Source: Granulicella tundricola MP5ACTX9
Lineage (GTDB): Bacteria; Acidobacteriota; Terriglobia; Terriglobales; Acidobacteriaceae
Reading direction: 5' to 3'
DNA: 64,000 nucleotides
Assembly: GCF_000178975.2 (NCBI RefSeq)
Contig: NC_015057.1
Span: forward strand, 248,001 to 312,000
Each line of letters begins with the position of its first letter. The stretch's first letter is position 1. The notes below the pieces were generated by a model. The model saw only the letters and a list, made by a program, of their open reading frames with translations, did no database searches and was not told where the DNA came from. Shown here in pieces: positions 29,801 through 37,989 of this stretch. Made by a program: the position numbers and the translations under genes.

Positions 29801-30469
29801 AGGACGGTTTTCCGTGGGAGCCGCGCCACCCGAACCGGAGCCGCCGGGTCCCTGGTTGCCGGGGAGGGAGTTGACACCGCCTCCTGCTGACTGGGAGCCA
29901 TCGCTGACCGCACCAGGCGCCAGCTGGGTGAGGGTGAAGACGTCACGGTTGAAAGATGGGAGGTGCTGGATGTCGTTCGCACTGATGGTTGCGCCGATAT
30001 TGGCGGTGGAGGTGTCCAGGATAGGGTTTTCTGACGCGTCCACCGTGACGGTCTCAGAGACGCCGCCGAGTTCCAGGGGGACGTTGAGGTTGTTGGGCTG
30101 CTCCGGGATGAACTGGAGGTCAGACAGAACTTTGGTCTTGAAGCCGGGGACGGTAACGGTGAGCTTGAAGTGATCTGCCGGGAGGGCGTTGAAGTTGAAG
30201 ACGCCGGATGCATCACTGGTATGGGTGACGGTGGCGTTGGTGGCCAGGTTCTGCAGGGTCAAGGTGGCGTTGGGGACGGCTGCGCCGGTGTTGTCCGTGA
30301 CGGAGCCCTGGACCGAGGTGCGGAACTGCGCGTAGGCGCTGGGCACGGTGAGGCTGAGGGCGGACGCGGCGAGGCCGGTGGTGAAGGCGGTGCTGAGGAG
30401 CATCCGGGAGAGTAGGGCTGATGGTTTGGTTCGGGACTGACTGCGGGGTTGGGTCTTGGTTCCTTGCAT
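26894..30469 (-). CDS. Oar-like TonB-dependent outer-membrane receptor 2
   Basis: 1191 residues. The ATG at 30469 has GGAGG four bases upstream. The unusually long N-terminal leader (MQGTKTQPRSQSRTKPSALL) precedes a hydrophobic signal ending near SAYAQF (residue 48). A carboxypeptidase-regulatory-like domain follows (VQGSVTDNTGAAVPNATLTL), then a plug with LPSFNRDVFTLTQLAPGAV. The Gly/Pro/Asn-rich GNQGPGGSGSGGAAPTENR segment and the DANGISIDGIS strand are common in this family. The C-terminus ends in the barrel signature RTISFQGRFSF. Ligand unknown; the divergent GH35/GH106-like operon suggests a plant- or microbe-derived glycan (inference). Confidence 0.93.
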   Translation of the reverse strand: MQGTKTQPRSQSRTKPSALLSRMLLSTAFTTGLAASALSLTVPSAYAQFRTSVQGSVTDNTGAAVPNATLTLQNLATNATVTHTSDASGVFNFNALPADHFKLTVTVPGFKTKVLSDLQFIPEQPNNLNVPLELGGVSETVTVDASENPILDTSTANIGATISANDIQHLPSFNRDVFTLTQLAPGAVSDGSQSAGGGVNSLPGNQGPGGSGSGGAAPTENRPQANANGSRNDANGISIDGISTVSAVWGGASVITPTEDSIDNVRIVTNDYDAENSRFSGAQTLVTSKAGTNHLHGSAFIAIHRPGLNAFQPSTGVGTPLRDTARFNQYGGSIGGPIWRDKLFAFFAYESSPNNSTATSTGWYETTAFRAAAPSGSIASTFLNFPGSAVAGTIVTTGETCALVGRVEGVNCRTIAGQGLDIGSPVKTGLGKQDLTADGTANNPGVGGGLDGVADVAFYSTATPSSSYYRQFNGRMDGNVTQKDHLSFTIYWVPQGTTNYNGGARAYNLFNHAQVNDAFSVIYNHTFSSNLLNEVRANASGWRWNEITSNPQQPVGLPQDNITYFGTSSATINQFGSSLGSILNQWTYGYKDILTKVAGAHTIKMGGDYTNLHYLNNPIGRPSYNFYNVWDFLNDAPYAESGQFNAATGLPGSSRSDDRENLFGGFVQDDWKALPNLTVHAGIRYSYFGPLYAKQGNLNGVQLGAGTASFTGLRVRNFDGLWTPQKGNFGPQLGFNYSPDAFHGNLVVRGGYGLNYNQEEIAITANSGFNPGLANQANFSFASPSNPGTNGGDIIYGISSSPTSLNGFAANPFTKAAYNTNGLPAAGNANIIIIGDGHGSLPTTYTQHFSLDTQYQLGRIAVLSAGYQGSVSRHLISHQTPNSLAVVSGAALNPLVPNGGGDFWDNEGSANNNALLLEAKHNSRQLSLDGQFMWSKSMDTNGSGPYYEDPYYPANPAFSYGRSDFNVGKSVKIFGLWQPVFFKGHSALEKIGGGWSLSGIFQYHTGFPFSPSYGIGQSLYCQQCGYQNVRPQYLGGAGNDHSNHAFINGSNFANPNNTAIPLTAVVNGQTTVVAFNNKYFNVPNYANLIQSSNGVESANLALPGQPGTARNSFDGPNYRNVDASLTKSFGIPNTRILGEGARFEIRADVFNLFNILNLNPGSVNTNIAANFGQDTTALGGRTISFQGRFSF

Positions 30470-30893
30470 ACTGCCTCCAGTGAAGCCTTGGGTGTTGCGA
30501 ATTTTGGTGTGAGGGCGTCCGCTGATGGGTGTCTGCCGATGGTTTGGCGGGCGGGGCGCTCACTTTCGGGTGGTGCTTGCGGGGCTGGGGTCGGATGCGC
30601 TTCTCACAAAGGAATCCCGGGGAAGGCTTTTAGGCAAACGATTGAGCCGTTGGTGAATATGCTCTTCCGGGATAACGAGTGTCAAGCGATTCGATGCGAA
30701 AAGGAGGGAATTTGGGTTGATGAGGTCAACGGGGGTGTAGGTGGATTCCCGAACCGGGCTGGCAATATTGGGGATGGGGGCGGGGGACAAAGGTTTGTTT
30801 TGAGCGAATGGGCGGGAGTTTTCAATGAGGAATCGTTTCCAGACGAGGGGTGAGCAGGGTATAGTTCACCTTGATTCTGGCGAGGAAAAACCT
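30470..30893. promoter_or_regulatory. Divergent promoter region of TonB receptor 2 and the GH35 operon
   Basis: About 420 bases with no supported gene. It contains the 16-bp element TTAGGCAAACGATTGA (30630-30645), found again inverted upstream of the GH1 gene, and a small inverted repeat GTTGATGAGGTCAAC (30716-30730). Individual promoters could not be assigned with confidence. Confidence 0.5.
30630..30645 (+). promoter_or_regulatory. Shared 16-bp operator candidate (copy 1)
   Basis: TTAGGCAAACGATTGA. Its centre CAAACGATTG is nearly palindromic around CG, as in LacI-family operators (family knowledge). It lies 248 bp before GH35 and 160 bp before TonB receptor 2. An exact 16-base match lies at 62701-62716 in the same orientation relative to the GH1 gene. 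Confidence 0.5.
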
Positions 30894-32525
30894 GTGCGCG
30901 TGATGAAGACGGTGGTTGCGGCGGCTTTGGGGATGGGGCTGATTTTCGGTTCGACGGCTGGCGGGCAGGAGTTGCCGCGGGTGGAGATGCGGGATGGGCG
31001 GGCTTCGCTTTTTGTGGATGGACGGCCGTACTGGGTGCTGGGGGCGCAGGTGGATAACAGCAGCGGCTGGCCGGAGAGGCTGGAGGCGCTGTGGCCGGCG
31101 ACGGAGAGGATGCGGCTGAATACGCTCGAAGTGCCGGTTTACTGGGAGCAGATGGAGCCTGCCCGGGGGAAGTTTGAGTTTGGGGTGGTGGATGCTTTGA
31201 TGGCGCAGGCCAGGGCGCATCATGTGCGGTTGGTGATGCTTTGGTTTGGGACGTGGAAGAATGGGCGGTCGCACTATGTGCCGGGATGGGTGAAGGCGGA
31301 TACGGTGGCTTATCCGCGGATGAAGACTCGGGAGGGCAAAGCGATTGATGTGCTGAGTCCGAATGCTCCGGCGAACCTGGCGGCGGATCAGGCGGCTTTC
31401 ACGGCGCTGATGCGGCACCTGAAGGAGACCGACCAGCAGCATACGGTGGTGATGATGCAGGTGGAGAATGAGTCGGGGTCGCTGGGGAGTGTGAGGGACT
31501 TTGGGGCTGATGGGGCGCGGGAGTTTGCGGGGGCGGTGCCTTCTGAGTTGGTTCGGGGGTTGGGGAAGAGGCCTGGGACTTGGGCGCAGGTTTTTGGAGA
31601 GGATGCGGATGAGACGTTTGCTGCGTGGTCGGTGGGGCGGTATATCGAGCAGGTGGCGGCGGCGGGGAAGGCGGAGTTGGGGCTGCCGATGTATGTCAAT
31701 AACTGGCTGAAGAGTCCGCGGGGGTATCCGGTTGAGACGGTGCCGGGGGAGGACTATCCGAGCGGCGGCCCTACGGTGAATATGCATGGGGTTTGGAAGA
31801 TCGCGGCTCCGTCGCTGGCGCTGCTGGCACCGGATGTTTATGTGCCGAATAGCGAGCAGTACAGGGGGGTGATGGAGGCTTTTCATACTCGGGGGAATGC
31901 TCTGTTTATTCCGGAGAGTTTGGGGTTTGAGCCTTTTCCGGGGGCCAGCGGGTATGGGAGATATCTGTACTACGCGCTGGGGGAGGGGGCGATCGGATTT
32001 GCTAACTTTGGGCTGGAGCGGGTGAGGCTGGAGGGGATGGATGCGGAGACTTCAGCGCAGATTGAGGGGTTTCGACTGCTCGGGGGGTTTGACCGAGAGC
32101 TTGCGAAGCTGGCGTTTGAGGGGAAGGTGAGGACGGCGGTGGAGGAGAATGGGATCGCGCAGAAAGAGATTGTGCTGGGCTCGGGTTTATCTGCTGTAAG
32201 GGTGGTGGTTTCTTTTCCTCCGGCTTATGATCCTCCGGCTTCTCCGGTCTCTGTGAGCTCGGATACGACTCAGTTGCATGAGGGGCGGGTTGTTGTGGGG
32301 GAGCTGGGGGGTGGGGAGTTTCTGGTGGCGGGGATCGACTGCAGGGTGATGTTTGAGGCTCCGGTGCATAGCAAGACGCAGGTGCAAATGCTGACGGTCG
32401 AAGAAGGGCGGTATGACGGGGAGACTTGGGTGCCGGGACGGCTTTGGAACGGCGATGAGACGGACTATGGATTGAACTTTGGCGGTAAGGGATCGCTGCT
32501 GAAAGTGAAGATTGGGAGCTACTGA
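30894..32525 (+). CDS. Secreted GH35-like beta-galactosidase
   Basis: I take the GTG at 30894 because CGAGGA (30881-30886) is seven bases before it; the ATG at 30903 (MKTVVAAALGMGLIFG) is the alternative. The 543-residue protein has a signal peptide cut near STAGG. The TIM barrel starts with FFVDGRPYWVLGAQ-type sequence (LFVDGRPYWVLGAQVDN) and continues with LNTLEVPVYWEQMEPARGKF. The GH35 acid/base is in MMQVENESG (E193) and the nucleophile in LFIPESLGF (E341). A beta-rich C-terminal domain follows, like that of GH35 members without the long accessory domains. It releases terminal beta-galactose, probably in the periplasm. First gene of an operon; only one base separates its stop from the next ATG. 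Confidence 0.85.
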   Translation: MRVMKTVVAAALGMGLIFGSTAGGQELPRVEMRDGRASLFVDGRPYWVLGAQVDNSSGWPERLEALWPATERMRLNTLEVPVYWEQMEPARGKFEFGVVDALMAQARAHHVRLVMLWFGTWKNGRSHYVPGWVKADTVAYPRMKTREGKAIDVLSPNAPANLAADQAAFTALMRHLKETDQQHTVVMMQVENESGSLGSVRDFGADGAREFAGAVPSELVRGLGKRPGTWAQVFGEDADETFAAWSVGRYIEQVAAAGKAELGLPMYVNNWLKSPRGYPVETVPGEDYPSGGPTVNMHGVWKIAAPSLALLAPDVYVPNSEQYRGVMEAFHTRGNALFIPESLGFEPFPGASGYGRYLYYALGEGAIGFANFGLERVRLEGMDAETSAQIEGFRLLGGFDRELAKLAFEGKVRTAVEENGIAQKEIVLGSGLSAVRVVVSFPPAYDPPASPVSVSSDTTQLHEGRVVVGELGGGEFLVAGIDCRVMFEAPVHSKTQVQMLTVEEGRYDGETWVPGRLWNGDETDYGLNFGGKGSLLKVKIGSY

Positions 32526-32526
32526 G

Positions 32527-34740
32527 ATGAAGACAATTTTGGCGGGGATGATGATGAGTTTGGCTTGCTGTGTGAGCGCGCAGCAGCCGTGGCAGAAGAT
32601 ACAGATGGTTTCGGCGGATGAGGTGAAGAAGGGGTGGGTAGCGCCTGCGGCGGAGTATGGGCCGGAGCCTTACTACGGGTTGAATGGGGCGGTCGACGCG
32701 AGCGTGTACGAGCGGGATCTGGATACGATGAAGCGGCTGGGGTATGGGGCGGTGACCGTGCAGGCGGGGTACGGGATGACGCAGGCGTATTTGTCGCCGG
32801 AGTATATGGGGTTCTTCCGGGAGTTTGTGCTGGCGGCGAAGAAGCGGGATATGCGGGTTTGGATCGTGGACGATGCCGGTTATCCGAGTGGGTTTGCGGG
32901 GGGCAAGTTTACGGAGCTGCATCCGGAGTTGAGGATGCAGGGGTTGGCTGTGGCGGCGAAGTATCCGGCGCAGGGTGGTGAGACCGTCAAGCAGGCTGTG
33001 GGGGCGGGGACGGTATCTGTAACGGCGATTGATACAGATGGGAAGACTGTGCCTGTTCCGGTTACAAATGCCGGGATTGCATGGACGGCACCGGCGGGGA
33101 GCTGGACGGTGATGGTGGTGGAGCACAGGTTTATGACCTCGCCTACGCGGTCCGACACGAATCCGAAGCGGGTGAAGGATGGGTCGCAGTCGCTGGAGGA
33201 CTATATGGACCCGGCGGCTACGGCGGTGTACCTGGCGTTTACGCATGAGGCTTACAAGAAGGCGATTGGGGATGAGTTTGGCAAGACGGTGATGGGATTC
33301 CGAGGGGATGAGCCGGATTACTCGATCGGCGGGCTTCCGTGGACGCCGAAGTTCTTCGATCATTTCATGGCAGTGAAGGGCTATGACGTTCGGCCGTATG
33401 TAGCTTCGTTTCTGATTCCGATGGCGAAGGAGACTCGGGATGCGAAGCTGACCGAGGTGCAGAAGCGGGCGCGTGCGGATTATTACGATGTGATCTCGCA
33501 GATGTTTCGGGATGGGTTCTTCAAGCCGCAGGGTGACTGGTGCGCGGCGAATCACCTGGAGTACCAGGTCCATCTGAACCATGAAGAGATGGAGATGCAA
33601 CTGGTGAAGAGTGAGGGTGAGTTCTTCCGCGATATGAAGTACGTGCAGGTGCCAGGGATCGATTCGATCTGGCACCAGATCTGGACGGATACTGTTTCTG
33701 ATTTTCCGCGCCTGGCTTCCTCGGCCTCGCATGTTTACGGGCATCCGCGTGCGTTTACGGAGAGCTTTGCAGCTTACCGGCCGGAGCCGGATGTGACGAT
33801 GGCCCGGTACATCCTGAATGAGCAGTTTGTGCGCGGGGTGAACCTGGTGGAGACGATGTACTTCCCTGCCTCGACCGGCGGTAAGGGCGGCCCGGCGAAG
33901 TATATGCAGGACCCTGCTTATCCGGCGCTGCTGCAGTATGTGCGTCGGATGAGCTATGTGATGTCGATGGGCAGGCCCGATGCGACGGTGGGGCTGTATC
34001 TGCCATCGAGTTCGATGTGGATGGGCGATGCTTCGTCCGATGCCATGTTTGTTTCGACCGAGCGGCTGCTTTCAGAGCATCAGATCGACTTCGACATTGT
34101 GAGTGAGGATGCGCTGGGCGGTGAGTTGAAGGTTGATGGGGCGGCGTTTGTGACGGCGAGTGGCAACAGGCTGCGGACGGTGGTTGTGCCGGGTGCGAGT
34201 GTGTTGTCCGAGGCGGTTGTGGCTCGGCTGAAGAAGTTTGCCGCTGCGGGTGGGCACGTGCTGTTCCTGGGACGGACGCCAGGGCTGGTGTTTGGCAGGA
34301 CTTTGCTGGATGCGCGGGCGGCAAAGACAGATGAGTTTGCATGGGCGAAGAGTGTGACAGATGTTCAACTGCCTGAGACACCGACGCCTCCTGCCTATCC
34401 TCCTACTGTTGCGCCAACAGAGCTGCTTGCGGCTCCTACGATTGTTCGTGCGTTGTCTGCGGTGACGGGCTTTGAAGAGATGAAGCTGGCGCACGAGGAC
34501 AGTGCGCTACGGTATACGCACCGGAGGCTGAAGGATGCGGAGGTCTATCTGTTCTTCAATGAAGGGGCCGATGCGAAGACCGATACCGTGATGCTGCAAG
34601 GCTCGGGGGGCAAGAAGATTGAGGCGTGGGATGCTGAGACTGGGACGGTCCGCGCGGTTGTGGCGAAGAAGATGGACGGCGGAGTTTCTGTGCCGCTTGA
34701 TCTGAAGGGGTATGAGACCCGCATACTGGTGGTGAGGTAA
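32527..34740 (+). CDS. Secreted GH106-like glycoside hydrolase (alpha-L-rhamnosidase family)
   Basis: 737 residues from the ATG at 32527; GGGAGC at 32514-32519 serves as a site inside the upstream gene. The signal peptide is MKTILAGMMMSLACCVSA. IVDDAGYPSGFAGG near residue 120 corresponds to the DExGWPSGxAGG signature of GH106 proteins. MGFRGDEPDYS and VHLNHEEMEMQ are likely to carry the catalytic carboxylates. The protein is shorter than classical GH106 enzymes (often about 1000 residues), so one or more C-terminal beta domains are missing. Rhamnose release from pectin or arabinogalactan-type glycans would fit the GH35 neighbour, but the substrate is not proven. Confidence 0.75.
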   Translation: MKTILAGMMMSLACCVSAQQPWQKIQMVSADEVKKGWVAPAAEYGPEPYYGLNGAVDASVYERDLDTMKRLGYGAVTVQAGYGMTQAYLSPEYMGFFREFVLAAKKRDMRVWIVDDAGYPSGFAGGKFTELHPELRMQGLAVAAKYPAQGGETVKQAVGAGTVSVTAIDTDGKTVPVPVTNAGIAWTAPAGSWTVMVVEHRFMTSPTRSDTNPKRVKDGSQSLEDYMDPAATAVYLAFTHEAYKKAIGDEFGKTVMGFRGDEPDYSIGGLPWTPKFFDHFMAVKGYDVRPYVASFLIPMAKETRDAKLTEVQKRARADYYDVISQMFRDGFFKPQGDWCAANHLEYQVHLNHEEMEMQLVKSEGEFFRDMKYVQVPGIDSIWHQIWTDTVSDFPRLASSASHVYGHPRAFTESFAAYRPEPDVTMARYILNEQFVRGVNLVETMYFPASTGGKGGPAKYMQDPAYPALLQYVRRMSYVMSMGRPDATVGLYLPSSSMWMGDASSDAMFVSTERLLSEHQIDFDIVSEDALGGELKVDGAAFVTASGNRLRTVVVPGASVLSEAVVARLKKFAAAGGHVLFLGRTPGLVFGRTLLDARAAKTDEFAWAKSVTDVQLPETPTPPAYPPTVAPTELLAAPTIVRALSAVTGFEEMKLAHEDSALRYTHRRLKDAEVYLFFNEGADAKTDTVMLQGSGGKKIEAWDAETGTVRAVVAKKMDGGVSVPLDLKGYETRILVVR

Positions 34741-34754
34741 GCGGAGGAATCAAA

Positions 34755-35687
34755 ATGCCCGGACCTGGCTGGTATTTTGTGTGGTTTTTGATGTTGGGGA
34801 GTGCTGTGGCGCAGAGCACTCCTCTTGAAGGCAGGCTGCGGGAGATTGCCGCTGCGCATCATGGCAAGGTGGCAGTGTTCGCGGAGAACCTGAAGACGGG
34901 TGAGACGGTTGGCCTGGACGCGGACAAGGTGGTGCAGACGGCGTCCGTGATCAAGCTGACGATCCTGTTCGATGCGATGGAGCAGGTGCGGGCGGGTAAG
35001 GTGAAGCTGGATGATGCGATTGTGTTGAAGAAGAGCGGCCAGGTGGGCGGCAGCGGGATTCTGCAGTTGTTCGATACGCCGCTGACGTTGACGCTGCGCG
35101 ATGTGTTGATGCTGATGATCACGCAGAGCGACAACACGGGAACGAACCTTGCGATCGATAAGCTGGGACTGGCGAATATCAACGGCGAGACTCGCGCATT
35201 GGGGCTCAAAAATACTTGGCTTTATAAGAAGGTGTTTACGCCTGCGACTGAGCCCATGCCCGCGGATCAGAAGATCTACGGGCTGGGTAAGACGACCGGG
35301 CGCGAGATGGCTAAGGTGCTGGAGCGGATCTACAAGTGCCAGTTCATCACTGCGCCCAAGCCTGGTGACGAGGCTTTATGTACGGAGATGCTGGGGATGC
35401 TGAACAAGCAGGGCTCTCGCGATGGTGTGCCGCGGTATCTGAACAACGACTCGGCCGTGGGGAACAAGACGGGGGCACTGGAGGCGGTGAGGGCGGATGC
35501 GGGGATCGTGAGTACGAAGGCTGGGCCGGTGGTGATGTGCCTGTTTACGTACGAGAATGCCGACCGGCGATGGACCGCGGATAATGAGGGCGAGGTCACG
35601 ATTGCGAAGATGAGTAAGGCGATCGTTGAGGCGTGGTCGCCTGAGGGGATGGATGCTGCGGGGTACAAGGTGAGTGTGGGTAAGTGA
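34755..35687 (+). CDS. Class A beta-lactamase-fold serine hydrolase
   Basis: 310 residues, ATG at 34755 behind GCGGAGG (34740-34746). Signal peptide to about residue 20. The penicillin-binding motifs are in order: SVIK (S64-K67), SDN (125-127) and KTG (238-240). The omega-loop motif ExxLN, which supplies the deacylating Glu166 and Asn170 in true class A enzymes, is not recognisable. The best candidate is ATEPMPA at 164-170, which keeps a Glu but not the Asn. It could therefore be a weak beta-lactamase, a DD-peptidase-like enzyme or an esterase. It is the last gene of the GH35/GH106-like operon, 14 bases after the rhamnosidase. Confidence 0.85.
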   Translation: MPGPGWYFVWFLMLGSAVAQSTPLEGRLREIAAAHHGKVAVFAENLKTGETVGLDADKVVQTASVIKLTILFDAMEQVRAGKVKLDDAIVLKKSGQVGGSGILQLFDTPLTLTLRDVLMLMITQSDNTGTNLAIDKLGLANINGETRALGLKNTWLYKKVFTPATEPMPADQKIYGLGKTTGREMAKVLERIYKCQFITAPKPGDEALCTEMLGMLNKQGSRDGVPRYLNNDSAVGNKTGALEAVRADAGIVSTKAGPVVMCLFTYENADRRWTADNEGEVTIAKMSKAIVEAWSPEGMDAAGYKVSVGK

Positions 35688-35795
35688 GGATTTCCAATGA
35701 AGTGCGGGCTTTGAAGAGAAGGCTTACGACGGATCAAAGGGAAAGACGGATCAGAGCGGGATAGTACAAAGGCTAAGGCCGTGAGCGTTGAGAGG

Positions 35796-37358
35796 CTAAA
35801 AGAGGAGGCCCTGGCCGTTGGCGAGACTCCATTCTTCGTAGGATGCCAGGTCTAGTTCTGCGATGACCTCTTTTTGCAGGGCTTTGAGGAGCTCGCGGCG
35901 GCGCTGGTCTTGCGTCATGCGGGTCAAGGAGGCCGCGATCTGGGGGTCTTTTGCCAGCCGGGTGCGGAGGGTTTTGAACTGGTCCTGGAGCTCGTCCGGG
36001 GTGAAACGGGACTCGATGGCTTCAGTGGCTTGATCAAGGCACCAGGACTTGTAGCGGTCGCGCAGGTGCATCTCCGCGAGGTCCTCCGCGGCCTGAGCTT
36101 CCCGGTGCTTGACGGTGCCGTTGGTGCGGGATTTGGCTTCGCTGCGCTTGATTGCGGAGGGGAAGGTGGTAGGGATGGGCTGGCCGGATTCCAGGAAGGC
36201 GATCATGAAGCCGGCGGGGTTTTTGATGCGTCTGCTACCGTTGCGGCTTAGGTCGCGGGAGATTTCGGAGTCGAGGTACTCAAGCTGCTCCTGCACGGCG
36301 GCGAGTTCCCTGCCCTGGGCGAGGCTACGGGCCTTTTCCGGGTTGATGCCGCGGGCGATGAGGGCGGCGGAGATCTCTGACTGCTCGTTGGTGAGCTGGA
36401 GGATGGGGGCGGCGCCGTTGGCGGGGTGCGTGAGCTGGCGGCGCTGGGTGCTGGCGATCACGTCCAGAATGGCTCGGCCGGGGGTGAGGATGAGCTTGAA
36501 GCCTTTTTTGGACGACATGGGGGCTATGTCCCATTTGCGGAGGTAGCCGATGCCAACGAGGTCGTCAAGCGAGAGGCCCATGGTCTCGCGGATCTTGGAG
36601 ACGTGCTGGTAGGCGCGGACGTTGAGGAGAGCGCAGAGCTCGGCGTAGTCCTTTTCCACGTCCTTGCCGTGGCTGGCGTAGAACCAGACGTAAAGATAGA
36701 CGAAGATGCCCTTGGCGGTGGGGCGGACGAGCTTGCGGTACTGGGTGAAGTCCTCCGGGACGACGTAGGACTGATTGAGATTTTCAAGGAGCCAGTCTTC
36801 GAGCTCGACCGCGAACTGGACGGTCTGGTGGGAGCCGTTGAGGTCGCTTTCACCTACGCGCGTGAAGCTGCGGAAGACGTGGACCGTTTTGTTCATGAAC
36901 TGGCGGCGGGAGGAGGAGTAGATGATCTGCTCCGACGTGATGGTGGTGTCCGCCATGCGCATGCCCCATTGGTTGAGGTCTTCGTAGTTGGCGCCGGAGT
37001 CTGAGAGGCCCAGGGCTTTGAGCATGGAGTAGCCGGAGAAGCGGATGGGGTTGGTGATCTCGCCTTCACGGAGCTTGCGTTCCATGGCGATCTTCATGAA
37101 GGCCATGTATTTGTCGCGGTCGGCGGTGCTGGGGAGGCCGAGGGAGGAGCGGAACTCGGCGGATGCGCGGATTTTCTTGCCGTCGCGATTGACCCACTGC
37201 TCGATGCGGCGGGAGAGGTCCGGGGCGGCAGAGCGGCGGTCATGCGCGCTGAAGAAGCCTATCTGGAGGAGATTCTTCTCGAACCGGATGAGATCAATGG
37301 CATCAGGCACGGCAATCGCGGTCTGGGTTGCGGCTTGTGAGGATGCTTTCTTGGCCAA
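35796..37358 (-). CDS. repA: Plasmid replication initiator protein (RepA, RPA family)
   Basis: 520 residues. The N-terminal half (about 20-260) matches the replication-initiator-A type: IDLIRFEKNLLQIGFFSAHD, FSGYSMLKALGLSDSG, FRSFTRVGESDLNGSHQTVQFAVELEDWLLENLN and KGIFVYLYVWFYAS. The pattern fits two winged-helix domains as in TrfA/RepE-like initiators (inference). The C-terminal half is charged and helical. The apparent start is a TTG at 37358 with only a weak site (CGGA), so the protein may be made sparingly; the true start could be a few codons inside. The iteron array begins 117 bp upstream and is the expected binding target. Its presence is the main reason to call the window a separate replicon. 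Confidence 0.88.
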   Translation of the reverse strand: MAKKASSQAATQTAIAVPDAIDLIRFEKNLLQIGFFSAHDRRSAAPDLSRRIEQWVNRDGKKIRASAEFRSSLGLPSTADRDKYMAFMKIAMERKLREGEITNPIRFSGYSMLKALGLSDSGANYEDLNQWGMRMADTTITSEQIIYSSSRRQFMNKTVHVFRSFTRVGESDLNGSHQTVQFAVELEDWLLENLNQSYVVPEDFTQYRKLVRPTAKGIFVYLYVWFYASHGKDVEKDYAELCALLNVRAYQHVSKIRETMGLSLDDLVGIGYLRKWDIAPMSSKKGFKLILTPGRAILDVIASTQRRQLTHPANGAAPILQLTNEQSEISAALIARGINPEKARSLAQGRELAAVQEQLEYLDSEISRDLSRNGSRRIKNPAGFMIAFLESGQPIPTTFPSAIKRSEAKSRTNGTVKHREAQAAEDLAEMHLRDRYKSWCLDQATEAIESRFTPDELQDQFKTLRTRLAKDPQIAASLTRMTQDQRRRELLKALQKEVIAELDLASYEEWSLANGQGLLF

Positions 37359-37926
37359 TGTCGTCCGTCCGGGTGACTGCCTGTAATTGTGCTACAAACA
37401 GCAGGACTATGAGGCAGAAGTAAGTACTTTGGATGTGGAGAAGTGGTTTGTTTGCGTCAGATACGGTGCAAATATTTCCAGCGGAGTTCGGGATGATTTC
37501 CAGCCGGGTTCGGAATGGCTTCCGGCTGGGTGCGGAGCGGGGTTCCAACGGGGTGCGGAGGGTGTGCCAACCGGGTTCGGGTTGAATTCCAGCGGGGTGC
37601 GGGGAATTTCCAGCTGGGTGCGGAGGGGTGTGGTGGGGATTTTGGGACTGGTTTTCCACTCAGGTTCGGGATTAAGGGCTTGCAGTTGCTTAACAAATGG
37701 TGCAAATGGGGCTCAGAGCCTGAGTTGGGCTGGAACTTCTTCCAGCCGGGTTCGGGGTGTCTGGTTCCGGAGAACGTTTGGTTTCCAGCCGAGTTCGGGG
37801 CTTGGCGGAGGTTCTGGTAACTAAGTGTCTTGCTTGCAATGTTTATGGAGTTTTAAATATCGCTGATTTTGCTGCTGATCACGATCTTGTTTTCCAGCTG
37901 GGTTCGGGTTGCGGGAGTTGGAAGTT

Positions 37927-37942
37927 GCACCATGTATGGTGC
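37927..37942. promoter_or_regulatory. Palindrome in the origin region
   Basis: GCACCAT (37927-37933), two bases, ATGGTGC (37936-37942). A perfect inverted repeat between two iterons; it shares GGTGC with the GGTGCAAAT motifs. Possible operator for the ribbon-helix-helix protein or RepA. Confidence 0.4.
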
Positions 37943-37959
37943 GGGTTGGAGGTCTGGTT

Positions 37960-37989
37960 TCCAGCCGGGTTCGGTGTTAACCGGCTGGA
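37960..37989. promoter_or_regulatory. Inverted half-iteron pair
   Basis: TCCAGCCGG (37960-37968) belongs to an iteron and is mirrored by CCGGCTGGA (37981-37989) after 12 bases. In several iteron plasmids an inverted pair of partial iterons is the operator where initiator dimers repress rep (family knowledge). Here it lies about 600 bp upstream of repA, so that role is uncertain. Confidence 0.5.

Noticed and set aside
32002..33744. 580-codon frame antisense to the GH35 and GH106-like genes
   Set aside because: It crosses two good genes, is Arg/Pro/His-rich and has no signal, motif or ribosome site.
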